Shown one piece after another: positions 8,647-16,622 of a stretch of 64,000 nt of DNA. The DNA lies in the NCBI RefSeq assembly GCF_007829835.1, contig NZ_VIWP01000008.1, positions 62,001 through 126,000 of the forward strand. Direction: 5' to 3'. The translations under genes were made by a program, and so were the position numbers. This stretch comes from Neorhizobium alkalisoli (GTDB lineage Bacteria; Pseudomonadota; Alphaproteobacteria; Rhizobiales; Rhizobiaceae). The first letter of the stretch is position 1, and each line of letters opens with the position of its first letter. The notes beneath the pieces were generated by a model that did no database searches, was not told the origin of the DNA, and saw only the letters and a program-made list of their open reading frames with translations.

Positions 8647-10686
8647 ATGCTGCGGGTCGGCATCGACATTGGCGGGACATTCACGGACTTCACGGCCTGG
8701 GCTTTGAAGCCGGACGGCGGCGAGATCAACATCACCTTCAAGGTGCCATCGACGCCGCCGAATTTCGCCGAAGGGTTCAAGAACGGTTTTACCCAGCTGC
8801 TTGAACGCGTCGGCGAAGTCGACGAAGTCTTCGTCGTTCATGGCACGACGGTCAGCACCAATACCGTCATCGAGCGATCGGCTGCACCCGTCGCCCTTTT
8901 CACGACGGCCGGCTTCAAGGATGTCCTGAACCTGCAGCGCCTGCGCCTGAAGCAGCCGACCGACATTTTTAACCAGCGCCCGGCCTCTCTCGTGCCACGC
9001 CATCTCGTGTTCGAGATCAACGAGCGTCTTTGGGCCGATGGTTCGGTGCGGATCGAGGCAAAGGAAGAAGACATCCTGCGCGCCATCCGCGAGGCGGAAG
9101 CAGCCGGTGCCGAGGGCGTTGCGGTCGCCTTTATGCATTCCTTCCGCAATCCGGCCCATGAAGAGCTTGCCCGCCGCGTCATCCGTGACAACAGCAAGCT
9201 CGATGTTTCGATCTCGTCGGAAATCTGGCCGCAGATCGGCGAATACGAACGTGCCGTCCTTGCCGTTCTCAACGCTTATGTCCGACCGGCGATGAACAGC
9301 TATATCGGTGAGATCGAGGCCTGGCTGCACGAACGCCTGCCGAATGCCGACCTGTTCATCACCCGCTCCAATGGCGGCGCGATGGCGGCCACCGAGGCAC
9401 GCGCCTATCCGGTGCAGACGCTTCTCTCCGGTCCCGCCTCCGGCGTCACCGCAGCGCAGGATCTGGCCCAGCGTCTCGGCGATGCGCAGATCCTGACCTT
9501 CGATATGGGCGGCACCTCGACCGACGTCTCGCTGATCCGCGATGCCAACCCGACGATTTCCAGCGAAGCCGAAGTCGGTGATTTTCCGCTGACCATGCCG
9601 GTCACGGAAATCGAGGCGATCGGTGCCGGCGGCGGATCGCTGATCGCCATGGACGGCAAGGTGCTGAAGGTCGGCCCGCGGTCGGCGGGTGCCCGTCCGG
9701 GTCCGGCCTGCTTCGGCCATGGCGGCACCAATCCGGCCGTCTCAGATGCCTATGCGATCTGCGGCTACCTCAACCCCGAAAACTTCCTCGGCGGCAAGAT
9801 GAAGCTCGATGTCGCAGCCGCCGAAAGGGCGATTGCGCCGGTTGCGCAGGCCATGAATGTCGATGCCGCCACCGCCGCAGAGGCCGCGATCACGGTTGCG
9901 ACTTCCAACATGGTCGCCCGCGTCATGCCCTATCTCGCCCGCCATGGCGTCGATCCGGAAGACGTGACTTTGGTCGTCTACGGCGGGGCAGGGGCTCTGC
10001 ACGGCCCGCTTCTGGCGCAGGAAATGGGCATCGGCCGCGTGCTGGTGCCGCCGACTCCCTCGGTCTTCTGCGCATCGGGCGGTCTCGTCACCGGCCTTGT
10101 GCATGATGTCGTCGCCTCCGTTCATGGCCGGACGATCGATGCCGAAAGCCTCAAGGCGACGCTCGCCGATCTCGTCGGTCAGGCGCATGAATGGCTCGGC
10201 AAGCAGGTGGATGACGCCAAGATCACCGATCGCCGTCTCAGCTATTTCGCCGAAATGCGGTATCAGGGCCAGTCTTTCCAGGTGCGTGTCCCGCTCGATG
10301 AGGCGATGGTCGAAAACGGCGATCTCGTCCGTCTGGCCGAGGCTTTCCACGCCGAGCATGAACGGCTCTACAGCCATTGCGATCCGCATGGCGCCGTCGA
10401 AATTCTCGAAATCCGCGCCCGTGTTTCCGGCAATCTTGCCGGTCCAAGCGCCCGCACGATCGAGGCTGGCGAAGGTCCGGCATCGGCAGCGCTTGCCGGT
10501 AGCCGCCGCATCCGCATCAACGGCGCATGGCATGAGGCATCCGTCTATGACCGCCACAAGTTTGGCGCCGGTCATGTGATCGATGGCCCGGCCGTTGTCG
10601 AACAGGGCGATGCCACCATCCTCGTTCCCCCGCAATACAGAGCCGAAACCAACCGTTTCGGCGATCTCATCATCGAGAGGCTCTGA
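8647..10686 (+). CDS. hyuA: Hydantoinase/5-oxoprolinase subunit A (HyuA), copy 1
   Basis: A 679-residue ATP-binding subunit of the hydantoinase A / 5-oxoprolinase family. Actin-like ATPase motifs are visible: GIDIGGTFTDF at residues 5-15, FDMGGTSTDVSLI near 285-297 and GAGGGSL near 326. The conserved strings VGPRSAGARPGPACFGHGG and YGGAGALHGP are also present. With HyuB it couples ATP hydrolysis to opening of a cyclic amide (hydantoin, N-methylhydantoin, 5-oxoproline or another lactam). The start has AAAGG about eight bases upstream. hyuB follows after two bases. The substrate is not determinable; the context (oligopeptide importer, opine-dehydrogenase-family enzyme) suggests a lactam derived from an N-substituted amino acid (inference). 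Confidence 0.92.
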   Translation: MLRVGIDIGGTFTDFTAWALKPDGGEINITFKVPSTPPNFAEGFKNGFTQLLERVGEVDEVFVVHGTTVSTNTVIERSAAPVALFTTAGFKDVLNLQRLRLKQPTDIFNQRPASLVPRHLVFEINERLWADGSVRIEAKEEDILRAIREAEAAGAEGVAVAFMHSFRNPAHEELARRVIRDNSKLDVSISSEIWPQIGEYERAVLAVLNAYVRPAMNSYIGEIEAWLHERLPNADLFITRSNGGAMAATEARAYPVQTLLSGPASGVTAAQDLAQRLGDAQILTFDMGGTSTDVSLIRDANPTISSEAEVGDFPLTMPVTEIEAIGAGGGSLIAMDGKVLKVGPRSAGARPGPACFGHGGTNPAVSDAYAICGYLNPENFLGGKMKLDVAAAERAIAPVAQAMNVDAATAAEAAITVATSNMVARVMPYLARHGVDPEDVTLVVYGGAGALHGPLLAQEMGIGRVLVPPTPSVFCASGGLVTGLVHDVVASVHGRTIDAESLKATLADLVGQAHEWLGKQVDDAKITDRRLSYFAEMRYQGQSFQVRVPLDEAMVENGDLVRLAEAFHAEHERLYSHCDPHGAVEILEIRARVSGNLAGPSARTIEAGEGPASAALAGSRRIRINGAWHEASVYDRHKFGAGHVIDGPAVVEQGDATILVPPQYRAETNRFGDLIIERL

Positions 10687-10688
10687 TC

Positions 10689-12674
10689 ATGGATCCGATC
10701 CGTACCGCCATCATGAACAACCGCTTCTCGGCCATCGTTGAGGAGGGATCGACGGTTCTGCACCGCACGGCGCACACGACCTTCGTCAAGCTGGTGCAGG
10801 ACTATCAATGCGCGCTGGCTACCGTCGAGGGCGATATTTTTGCTTATCCGAGCGGAACCGGCGTCACCGTCTTCATCGGCCTTCCCCTGCAGGCGACGCT
10901 GGCGCAGATCGATGTCGCCAGCCTGAAGCCGGGTGATTGCATCATCACCAACGACCCGTTCTCCACCGAGGGTCTTCTGACCCACATGATGGATGTGACG
11001 ATGATCTATCCGGTGTTCCGAGGCGAGACGCTGATCGCCTTCGGCTGGGCCTTCGTGCATGCGTCGGATATCGGCGGCGGCGTGCCCGGCTCGATCTCGC
11101 CGGCCTTCACGGAATCCTTCCAGGAAGGCCTGCGCATGCGGCCCGTAAAGCTCTACAAGGCCGGCGAGCTGAACGAGGAGATCAAGAACGTCTTCCTCGA
11201 CAACAGCCGCATTCCCGACGAGATGTGGGGCGATTTCCAGGCCATGCTGTCGGCCATGAAGCGCATGGAAAAGCGCCTCAACCAGCTCTGTGACCGCTAT
11301 GGTCAGGAGAGCGTCACGACCGGTATGAACGAGGTCATCGATTTCGCCGAGGTAAAGGCCCGCGCCATCATCCGCGATATTCCGGACGGTGAATACGAGT
11401 TCAGCGACTATCTCGAAGGTCTTGAGGAGGGCCAGTACACCCATATCATGACGACGATGCGGGTGAAGGGCGACAGTATCGAGCTCGACTTTACCGGCAC
11501 GGATCCGCAGGTGCCGGCCGCCTACAATTTTATCATCGGCGAGCGCACCCACCCATATGTGGCACAGGCGCTGGTCTATTTCCTTCTCTCCAAGGATCCG
11601 GAAGCGCCGAAAAATGCCGGCCTGCTGCGGCCGATCACGGTCAAGGCGAAGCGCGGCACGGTCATCAACGCCAATTATCCGGCCGCCATGGGCTCGCGCG
11701 TCGCCTCGGGCACGCGCGTCTATGACACCGTCATCGGCTGCCTCGACAAGGCGCTGCCGGAAGGTCTGGTCGCCGCAGGCGCGGGCATGGCCGGCATCAT
11801 CGTCGTGACGGCGCGCGACAAGCGCACCGGCAAGAACCGCGTCTCGGTCATCAACCCGATCTGCGGCGGCGGCGGCGGCCGCTTCGGCGTGGACGGTGTC
11901 GATGGCGTCGATGGCCGGTTCGGCTCGCTGAAAAGCGTGCCGACCGAGGTGATCGAGGTCGAGACCGTCATGCATATCAAGGCCTATCATATGCTGACTG
12001 ACACCCAGTCGGCCGGCAAATGGCGCGGCGGCTCGGCTCTTGTCATGGAGCTCGAAAACACCGGGCTTGAGGCGACGATGACGGTGCGCGGCATGAATCG
12101 CTTCCATTTCCGCCCCTGGGGCGTGCGCGGCGGCGAAGAGGGTCGTCTTGCGACCGTCACCACCAATCCGGGCACCGAACGAGAACAGGAAATCGGCAAG
12201 ATCAACGTGTTGAAAATGGGTAAGGGCGACGTGGTCAGCATCGTCACACCGGCCGGCGGCGGTTTCGGCGATCCGCTGGAGCGCGATGCGCAGGTCATCG
12301 CAAACGACGTACGTGGCGGGTTGCTGAGTGCCGCCAAGGCCGAAGAGGATTACGGTGTCATCCTTGGCGCCAATGGCAATGTCTCGGTCGTCGAGACGGA
12401 AGAGCGGCGGATCGAGATGCGCGAACTGCGCGGCGAACTCTCTGATTTTGCCTTCGGTCCCGAGCGTAACGACTATGACCGGATCTGGCCGATGGCGGTT
12501 CGCGCCCGGCTGGCCGAGGATGTGCTTGCCCAGCCTTCGGCCGTGCGTCAGCACCTTATCTCTGAAGTGCGAACCAAGCTGACAAGCCGCGCCGCCGTGG
12601 TGGACGATGCGATCCTTTCGGATGCGCTCAACCAGGAACTTTCCGCGCTGAAGACGGCGATGGGGATCAATTGA
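10689..12674 (+). CDS. hyuB: Hydantoinase/5-oxoprolinase subunit B (HyuB), copy 1
   Basis: A 661-residue HyuB-type subunit, partner of the preceding HyuA. Family strings include the N-terminal DPIRTAIMNNRFSAIVEEG, NDPFSTEGLLTHMMD, HASDIGGGVPGSISP and the glycine-rich GGGGGRFGVDGVDGVDGRFG near residue 395. The last contains a small triple GVDG repeat, a common low-complexity spot in this family. The C-terminus has the usual PAGGGFGDPLERD. The stop overlaps the start of the next gene by one base (TGATG), so the downstream dehydrogenase is translationally coupled. Confidence 0.92.
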   Translation: MDPIRTAIMNNRFSAIVEEGSTVLHRTAHTTFVKLVQDYQCALATVEGDIFAYPSGTGVTVFIGLPLQATLAQIDVASLKPGDCIITNDPFSTEGLLTHMMDVTMIYPVFRGETLIAFGWAFVHASDIGGGVPGSISPAFTESFQEGLRMRPVKLYKAGELNEEIKNVFLDNSRIPDEMWGDFQAMLSAMKRMEKRLNQLCDRYGQESVTTGMNEVIDFAEVKARAIIRDIPDGEYEFSDYLEGLEEGQYTHIMTTMRVKGDSIELDFTGTDPQVPAAYNFIIGERTHPYVAQALVYFLLSKDPEAPKNAGLLRPITVKAKRGTVINANYPAAMGSRVASGTRVYDTVIGCLDKALPEGLVAAGAGMAGIIVVTARDKRTGKNRVSVINPICGGGGGRFGVDGVDGVDGRFGSLKSVPTEVIEVETVMHIKAYHMLTDTQSAGKWRGGSALVMELENTGLEATMTVRGMNRFHFRPWGVRGGEEGRLATVTTNPGTEREQEIGKINVLKMGKGDVVSIVTPAGGGFGDPLERDAQVIANDVRGGLLSAAKAEEDYGVILGANGNVSVVETEERRIEMRELRGELSDFAFGPERNDYDRIWPMAVRARLAEDVLAQPSAVRQHLISEVRTKLTSRAAVVDDAILSDALNQELSALKTAMGIN

Positions 12675-13735
12675 TGAAGATCACGGTTCTCGGCGCCGGC
12701 GCGATCGGCAAAGCCTATGCGGCTTATCTGTCCTCTCGCGGACATTTGGTGACGATCTGGTCTCCCTCTGGCCGAGCCCTCGGACGGTTATCGTCCGGGG
12801 GTGTGCTGAGCGCGACCGGGATTTGCGAGGGAGAGTTTCAGGTTACGGTCGCATCAGATGCCGCTGCAGCTTTGGCGGGTGCCGATCTGCTTGTCGTCGC
12901 CGTGCCGGCGAATGGCCATGCGACGGTGATTTCGGCGATCGCACCGCATCTAAAGAATGGCCAGACGGTCATAATCAGCGCCGAGCTGTCGTTCAGCGCC
13001 GTGCTGATGGCGCAGGCGATCAAGGCGCGGGGCCTCGACGTGCCGGTCATTGCCTGGGCGACGACGGTGGTGACGGCAAAATCTTCGGGCGCGGACAGCG
13101 TCGCCGTATCGCTTCTGAGAAAGCGGCTCGACGTCGCCAGCATTCCCGCCGGCCATGTCACGGCGGCGGCCGAGCTCTGCGCGGACGTTTTCGGCGTCGC
13201 TTTCGATGAGAAGCCGAGCGTCATGGCGACCGCGCTTTCCAACCTCAATCCGCCGGCGCATATGGCGATCGCTCTCTGCAACTTCACCCGCATGGAAAAG
13301 GGCGAGGACTGGTCGAGTTATGGCGGCATCACCGAAGGCGCCGGCAAGCTGATGGAGGCGCTCGACGAGGAACGTCTGGCGCTGGCCGCCTCGTTCGGAC
13401 TGTCGGTGCGCTCCGTCTTCGACCATTATGTCCATTCGTTCGGCGTGGAGCGCGGATCGGTCGGCCAGATGGCCCAGACGGTTGCGGCGGCCCGGCCGCA
13501 TGTGAAAGGTCCGGCGACGCTGGATACACGTTTCGTGACTGAAGACGTGCCGTTCGGCCTGTATCCGTTGGTCGAACTTGGCAGGCTTGCGGGCGTGAAA
13601 ATGCCGTTGCATGAAAGTGGTGTGGAACTGTTTTCCGCCCTTTACGGCCGGAATTTCAGGGCTGAGAACGACATTCTTCCGCAATTGCGGCTGGAAGAGA
13701 TGTCGCGCGCGCAGCTGCTCGATCTGGTCGGGTAA
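12674..13735 (+). CDS. NAD(P)-dependent octopine/nopaline (opine) dehydrogenase family enzyme
   Basis: A 353-residue two-domain dehydrogenase. The Rossmann N-terminus MKITVLGAGAIGKAYAAYL could suggest a ketopantoate reductase, but the C-terminal half is the opine-dehydrogenase helical domain. It has NPPAH (192-196, the catalytic-His motif), GITEGAGKLMEALDEERLA (219-237), TRFVTEDVPFGLYPLVELG (285-303) and MPLHESGVELFSALYGRNF (310-328). Such enzymes reversibly join an amino acid and a 2-oxo acid through a secondary amine; in a catabolic operon it would more likely run oxidatively (inference). The start at 12674 overlaps the hyuB stop by one base. This is the last gene of the importer-HyuAB operon and is followed by a terminator-like hairpin. 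Confidence 0.82.
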   Translation: MKITVLGAGAIGKAYAAYLSSRGHLVTIWSPSGRALGRLSSGGVLSATGICEGEFQVTVASDAAAALAGADLLVVAVPANGHATVISAIAPHLKNGQTVIISAELSFSAVLMAQAIKARGLDVPVIAWATTVVTAKSSGADSVAVSLLRKRLDVASIPAGHVTAAAELCADVFGVAFDEKPSVMATALSNLNPPAHMAIALCNFTRMEKGEDWSSYGGITEGAGKLMEALDEERLALAASFGLSVRSVFDHYVHSFGVERGSVGQMAQTVAAARPHVKGPATLDTRFVTEDVPFGLYPLVELGRLAGVKMPLHESGVELFSALYGRNFRAENDILPQLRLEEMSRAQLLDLVG

Positions 13736-13740
13736 AGATG

Positions 13741-13778
13741 GGCCGGCGGGCCGGGGGAATCCTCTCGCCGGCCTCTTT
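13741..13778 (+). terminator. Terminator between convergent operons
   Basis: GGCCGGCG (13741-13748) pairs with CGCCGGCC (13766-13773) around a 17-base loop and is followed by TCTTTT. It lies five bases after the opine dehydrogenase stop and just before the end of the converging racemase-family gene, and may serve both strands. Confidence 0.6.
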
Positions 13779-14555
13779 TCACGCGACAACACCACGGCTG
13801 CGGCGAAGGGCTTCCTTCCATATGCCGCCGCGGACCCAGTCCAAAAGTCCTGCTTTACCGTCGAATTTCGGGTCGACCAGAGCCGCTGCATGCCAGCCGA
13901 GGCACAGCATGCAGGAGAGAACCGGCGCCTTGCCGAGGAAAGGCTGGGCCGCGATCGCGTCCAGCGTCGGCATGCCGGTGCCGAGCATCAGCACGGCATC
14001 GAGATCCTCGCCCTCCAGCTCTTTCAGCGCTTTTGCCGCTGCCGCGGCGTCGAGACTGTAGATCGGGTGGAATTCTTCCGTTTCGCGATAGGCGCTGACT
14101 TCCGCCACCACATCCAGCCCGCGCGAACGCCAGTAACCGGCGCTTTCGGCATCGAGAGCCGAGTTATAAGGTGAGACCAGGCCGATCCTCTTGGCGCCAA
14201 GCGCCGAAAGGGCGGCGAGAGAGGCAGTCGCACCCGTGATGGCCGGCCCGCCCGCCTTGTCGGATATCTGTTTCAGAAGCACGTCCTCTGCATCCTTGCC
14301 GATCAGGTAGGAGGCGCCGGTGCAGGCGATCGCGACGACATCGAGAGGGGCATTGGCGAACTGGCTGAGCTGGGCCGGGAACTGGCCCATGTAATCCACC
14401 AGCCGTTCCGTGATCGTGCCCGCGGTACTTGTCATCCGGGCGTTGAGAAATGCCATGCCGGGCGGCGTCATCAGCGCCATTTCCGGCTCGACGGTCGTAT
14501 TGGCCTGCGGCGTGAAGACCCCGACGAGACCCTTTGGCGCATAGGCTACGGACAT
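13779..14555 (-). CDS. Asp/Glu racemase superfamily protein (arylmalonate decarboxylase / maleate isomerase-like)
   Basis: A 258-residue protein with the two catalytic-cysteine sites of this superfamily: VVAIACTGASYLIG (first Cys, about residue 77) and PVLSCMLCLGWHAA (second Cys pair, about residue 215). The segment ALGAKRIGLVSPYN is the usual start of the second domain. Members include aspartate/glutamate racemase, hydantoin racemase, arylmalonate decarboxylase and maleate cis-trans isomerase; the ACTGAS pattern is closest to the last two. The ATG at 14555 has AGAGGGA upstream. It is divergent from a GntR-UTRA regulator and convergent with the HyuAB operon. A hydantoin-racemase-like role beside HyuAB is possible but less favoured by the motifs. 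Confidence 0.75.
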   Translation of the reverse strand: MSVAYAPKGLVGVFTPQANTTVEPEMALMTPPGMAFLNARMTSTAGTITERLVDYMGQFPAQLSQFANAPLDVVAIACTGASYLIGKDAEDVLLKQISDKAGGPAITGATASLAALSALGAKRIGLVSPYNSALDAESAGYWRSRGLDVVAEVSAYRETEEFHPIYSLDAAAAAKALKELEGEDLDAVLMLGTGMPTLDAIAAQPFLGKAPVLSCMLCLGWHAAALVDPKFDGKAGLLDWVRGGIWKEALRRSRGVVA

Positions 14556-14627
14556 GGCTTTCCCTCTCGCAAATCCCGCCTGCGAAGCTGCAAGGTCGGT
14601 CAAATCTAACTTGTATTGTTTTGCATA

Positions 14628-14641
14628 CATCATGCATGATG
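14628..14641. promoter_or_regulatory. 14-bp palindrome in the racemase/GntR divergent region
   Basis: CATCATGCATGATG is a perfect palindrome in the 208-bp gap between two divergent genes. It is a candidate operator for the adjacent GntR-UTRA regulator. An AT-rich TTGTATTG stretch at 14611 precedes it and may be part of a promoter or a second site. Confidence 0.5.
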
Positions 14642-14763
14642 GGAAGAGGGCGATTGACGGACGACGATGAGGATCGGTGCTGCGTATTCGCCGAATTTGC
14701 TTTTCCTTCGGTCCTGCAATGGTATAGGGCGGAAACGATCGCACGGAATACGGGAGGTTTGCG

Positions 14764-15564
14764 TTGGGCGAGGAAAATCCCGGCAAGAAACGTCAGCCTT
14801 CAAGGCCGCGCCGTATCCAGCCGCTCTATCACCAGATCTATCTGCAGCTGCGCCAGCTGCTGACGGAAAGCGCGCTCGATATCAGCCATCCGCTTCCCTC
14901 AGAGCCGATGCTTGCCAAGCGCTACGGCGTCAGCCGTGTGACGATCCGCAAGACCCTGCAGCAATTGCAGCAGGAAGGCCTGATCCGGCGCGTGCATGGC
15001 AAGGGCACATTTCCGGCCCATCCCAATGACGATCCGGCCAAGGATGCGGCGGGAAAGGCTGACATATCCAGCGTTCTCGACAATCTCCTGTCCTTCGAGA
15101 AACGCACGACCGCGGTGACGCTGGATTGGCAGATGATCGATGCCGAGCCTGCAATTGCCCGCAAGCTCAGGTCCGAACGCTGCCTGCGGATCACCCGGTT
15201 GCGCAGCATGGAAGAGATGCCGATCTCCTTCACCGTCCTGCATGTGCCCGAGCGCTACAGCCTGCTTCTGCAACAGGATGCGGTCGGCAACGAGCCGATC
15301 ATCCGCGCCCTCGAACTGGGAGGCGTCGAGGCCTATGATGCCGACCAGGTGCTGAGCGCCACGGCTGCAGGCCCGGAGATCGCGACATATCTCGGCGTGG
15401 AGGCGGGCTCGCCGCTGATCGTCATGCGCCGGTTGATGTTCAATGCCGAACACGATCCCGTGCTGCATCAGGAAGGGTATTATCCGCCTGACCGCTTCGA
15501 ATATCGGATGCGGGTGTCGCGACAGAGCATCGGTCCCGTCGCACAATGGTCGCCGATCTCCTGA
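14764..15564 (+). CDS. GntR family regulator with UTRA domain (HutC subfamily)
   Basis: A 266-residue regulator. The N-terminal GntR winged helix runs PLYHQIYLQLRQLL to ...LPSEPMLAKRYGVSRVTIRKTL (about residues 20-70), followed by VHGKGTF and a UTRA ligand-binding domain (about residues 95-250) containing ITRLRSM and LIVMRRLMFN. The TTG at 14764 is accepted as the start because GGAGGT ends five bases upstream; no better ATG gives a complete HTH. It probably controls the divergent racemase-family gene and perhaps the SDR-ALDH-SBP operon, with which it converges. Its stop codon sits in the loop of a strong hairpin. Confidence 0.88.
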   Translation: MGEENPGKKRQPSRPRRIQPLYHQIYLQLRQLLTESALDISHPLPSEPMLAKRYGVSRVTIRKTLQQLQQEGLIRRVHGKGTFPAHPNDDPAKDAAGKADISSVLDNLLSFEKRTTAVTLDWQMIDAEPAIARKLRSERCLRITRLRSMEEMPISFTVLHVPERYSLLLQQDAVGNEPIIRALELGGVEAYDADQVLSATAAGPEIATYLGVEAGSPLIVMRRLMFNAEHDPVLHQEGYYPPDRFEYRMRVSRQSIGPVAQWSPIS

Positions 15565-15575
15565 GAGATCGGCGA
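15550..15575. terminator. Hairpin with the GntR stop codon in its loop
   Basis: TCGCCGATCTC (15550-15560) pairs perfectly with GAGATCGGCGA (15565-15575). The four-base loop CTGA contains the GntR stop codon TGA. It lies in the 19-bp gap between the convergent GntR and SBP genes and probably terminates or blocks read-through from both sides, though neither side has a strong U-tract. Confidence 0.6.
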
Positions 15576-15583
15576 TTGTCTCC

Positions 15584-16600
15584 TCAGCCCTTCAGGGCCT
15601 GATCGATATAGGTATTGGTGTAGAATTTCGTCGGGTCCGTTGCGGTGGTCAGCTTGGAATCCCGCAGCGTTTCGACGCCGGAGGCCCAGAGCGCCGGCAC
15701 GTTGCGCATCAGGTTTTCCTTGCCCTGCGACAGCCAGAGATCGTCGACCGTCGCCTTGGTGATCGCCACCAGCTCGTCCATCTTGTCCATCCGCGGGATC
15801 TGAAAATCCTTGGCGGCGCGCTGATAGATCATCTCGGTCGGCTGGGTGATGATCTCGTTGACCGATGCCGTCAGTGCCTTGGAGATCCGCACGAACTGGT
15901 CGGCATTCTTTTCCATGACGCTGCGCTTTGCCACATAGCCCTGGCTCGGCATTGGGGCATAACGGTCGGTCGACCAGATTTCCACCGGCGCATCCATGTG
16001 CCGAAGCGCGGCGACGACATTGATCGAGCAGATGAAGCAATCGACGCGGCCCTGCTGCAGGATACCGAGCGCACCGGGCGTATCGCCGGTCACTTCACGC
16101 TTCACCTCTGCGGGCGGAACGCCGACCTTGTGGAGCATCAGGTTGAGAAAGATTTCCGTCGACCCGCCGACCGAAACGAGACCGACGGTTTTTCCGCGCA
16201 GTTCTTCTGCGGACTTGATCGGCTTGGATTTGAGCGAGACGAGATGGAAGGTCGAGGCCTGGTAGAGGTTCGAGAAGCAGACGAGATCCTCGCCGGATTT
16301 TTCGACCGCGCCGATCTGCTCGATCGAGGAGATGCGGATGAAACGGGTCTGGTCGGAGACGAGTTGCTGCAGGGTCTGGGCCCCGCCGCGTCCGGCTTCG
16401 AGCTTGACCTCAAGACCCTGCTTGGCGAAGTGGCCGCCCGAGACGGCATTCATCATCTCGATAAAACTTGCGCCGAAGGCGAAGGGTGTCAGGACGTTGA
16501 TCTGTTCCAGCGCCTGCGCCCTGACGATGGCGGGCATGGGAAAGAGACCGGCTGCGGCGATCGCGGCGGTATGCTTCAAAAGGGAACGTCGCGTTGTCAT
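15584..16600 (-). CDS. Orphan substrate-binding protein, NMT1/TauA-like
   Basis: A 338-residue periplasmic protein with a twin-arginine-like leader (MTTRRSLLKHTAAIAAAGL, cleavage near AIVRAQA). The mature part has the NMT1/SsuA-type pattern FAKQGLEVKLEAGRGGAQTLQQL followed by ELRGKTVGLVSVGGSTE. Such proteins bind small molecules such as thiamine precursors, sulfonates or aromatic acids for ABC importers. No matching permease or ATPase lies beside it. It is downstream of, and co-directional with, the SDR and aldehyde dehydrogenase genes (22-bp gap, AGAGAGGA as RBS). It may use transporter parts encoded elsewhere. Confidence 0.82.
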   Translation of the reverse strand: MTTRRSLLKHTAAIAAAGLFPMPAIVRAQALEQINVLTPFAFGASFIEMMNAVSGGHFAKQGLEVKLEAGRGGAQTLQQLVSDQTRFIRISSIEQIGAVEKSGEDLVCFSNLYQASTFHLVSLKSKPIKSAEELRGKTVGLVSVGGSTEIFLNLMLHKVGVPPAEVKREVTGDTPGALGILQQGRVDCFICSINVVAALRHMDAPVEIWSTDRYAPMPSQGYVAKRSVMEKNADQFVRISKALTASVNEIITQPTEMIYQRAAKDFQIPRMDKMDELVAITKATVDDLWLSQGKENLMRNVPALWASGVETLRDSKLTTATDPTKFYTNTYIDQALKG

Positions 16601-16622
16601 GGAAAGTCCTCTCTGGCGGTTG

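Noticed and set aside
11887..11930. GVDG triple repeat in HyuB copy 1 as a mobile or unstable repeat
   Set aside because: A glycine/aspartate-rich stretch at this place is common in HyuB proteins and the codons differ; it is probably normal sequence.
10572..12554. A 660-codon minus-strand frame opposite hyuB copy 1
   Set aside because: Antisense shadow of a clear HyuB gene; no start signal and no homology-like motif.
12674..13735. Ketopantoate reductase (PanE/ApbA) annotation
   Set aside because: Only the N-terminal Rossmann fold fits. The C-terminal NPxxH, TRFVTEDVPFG and following motifs belong to the octopine/nopaline dehydrogenase domain.
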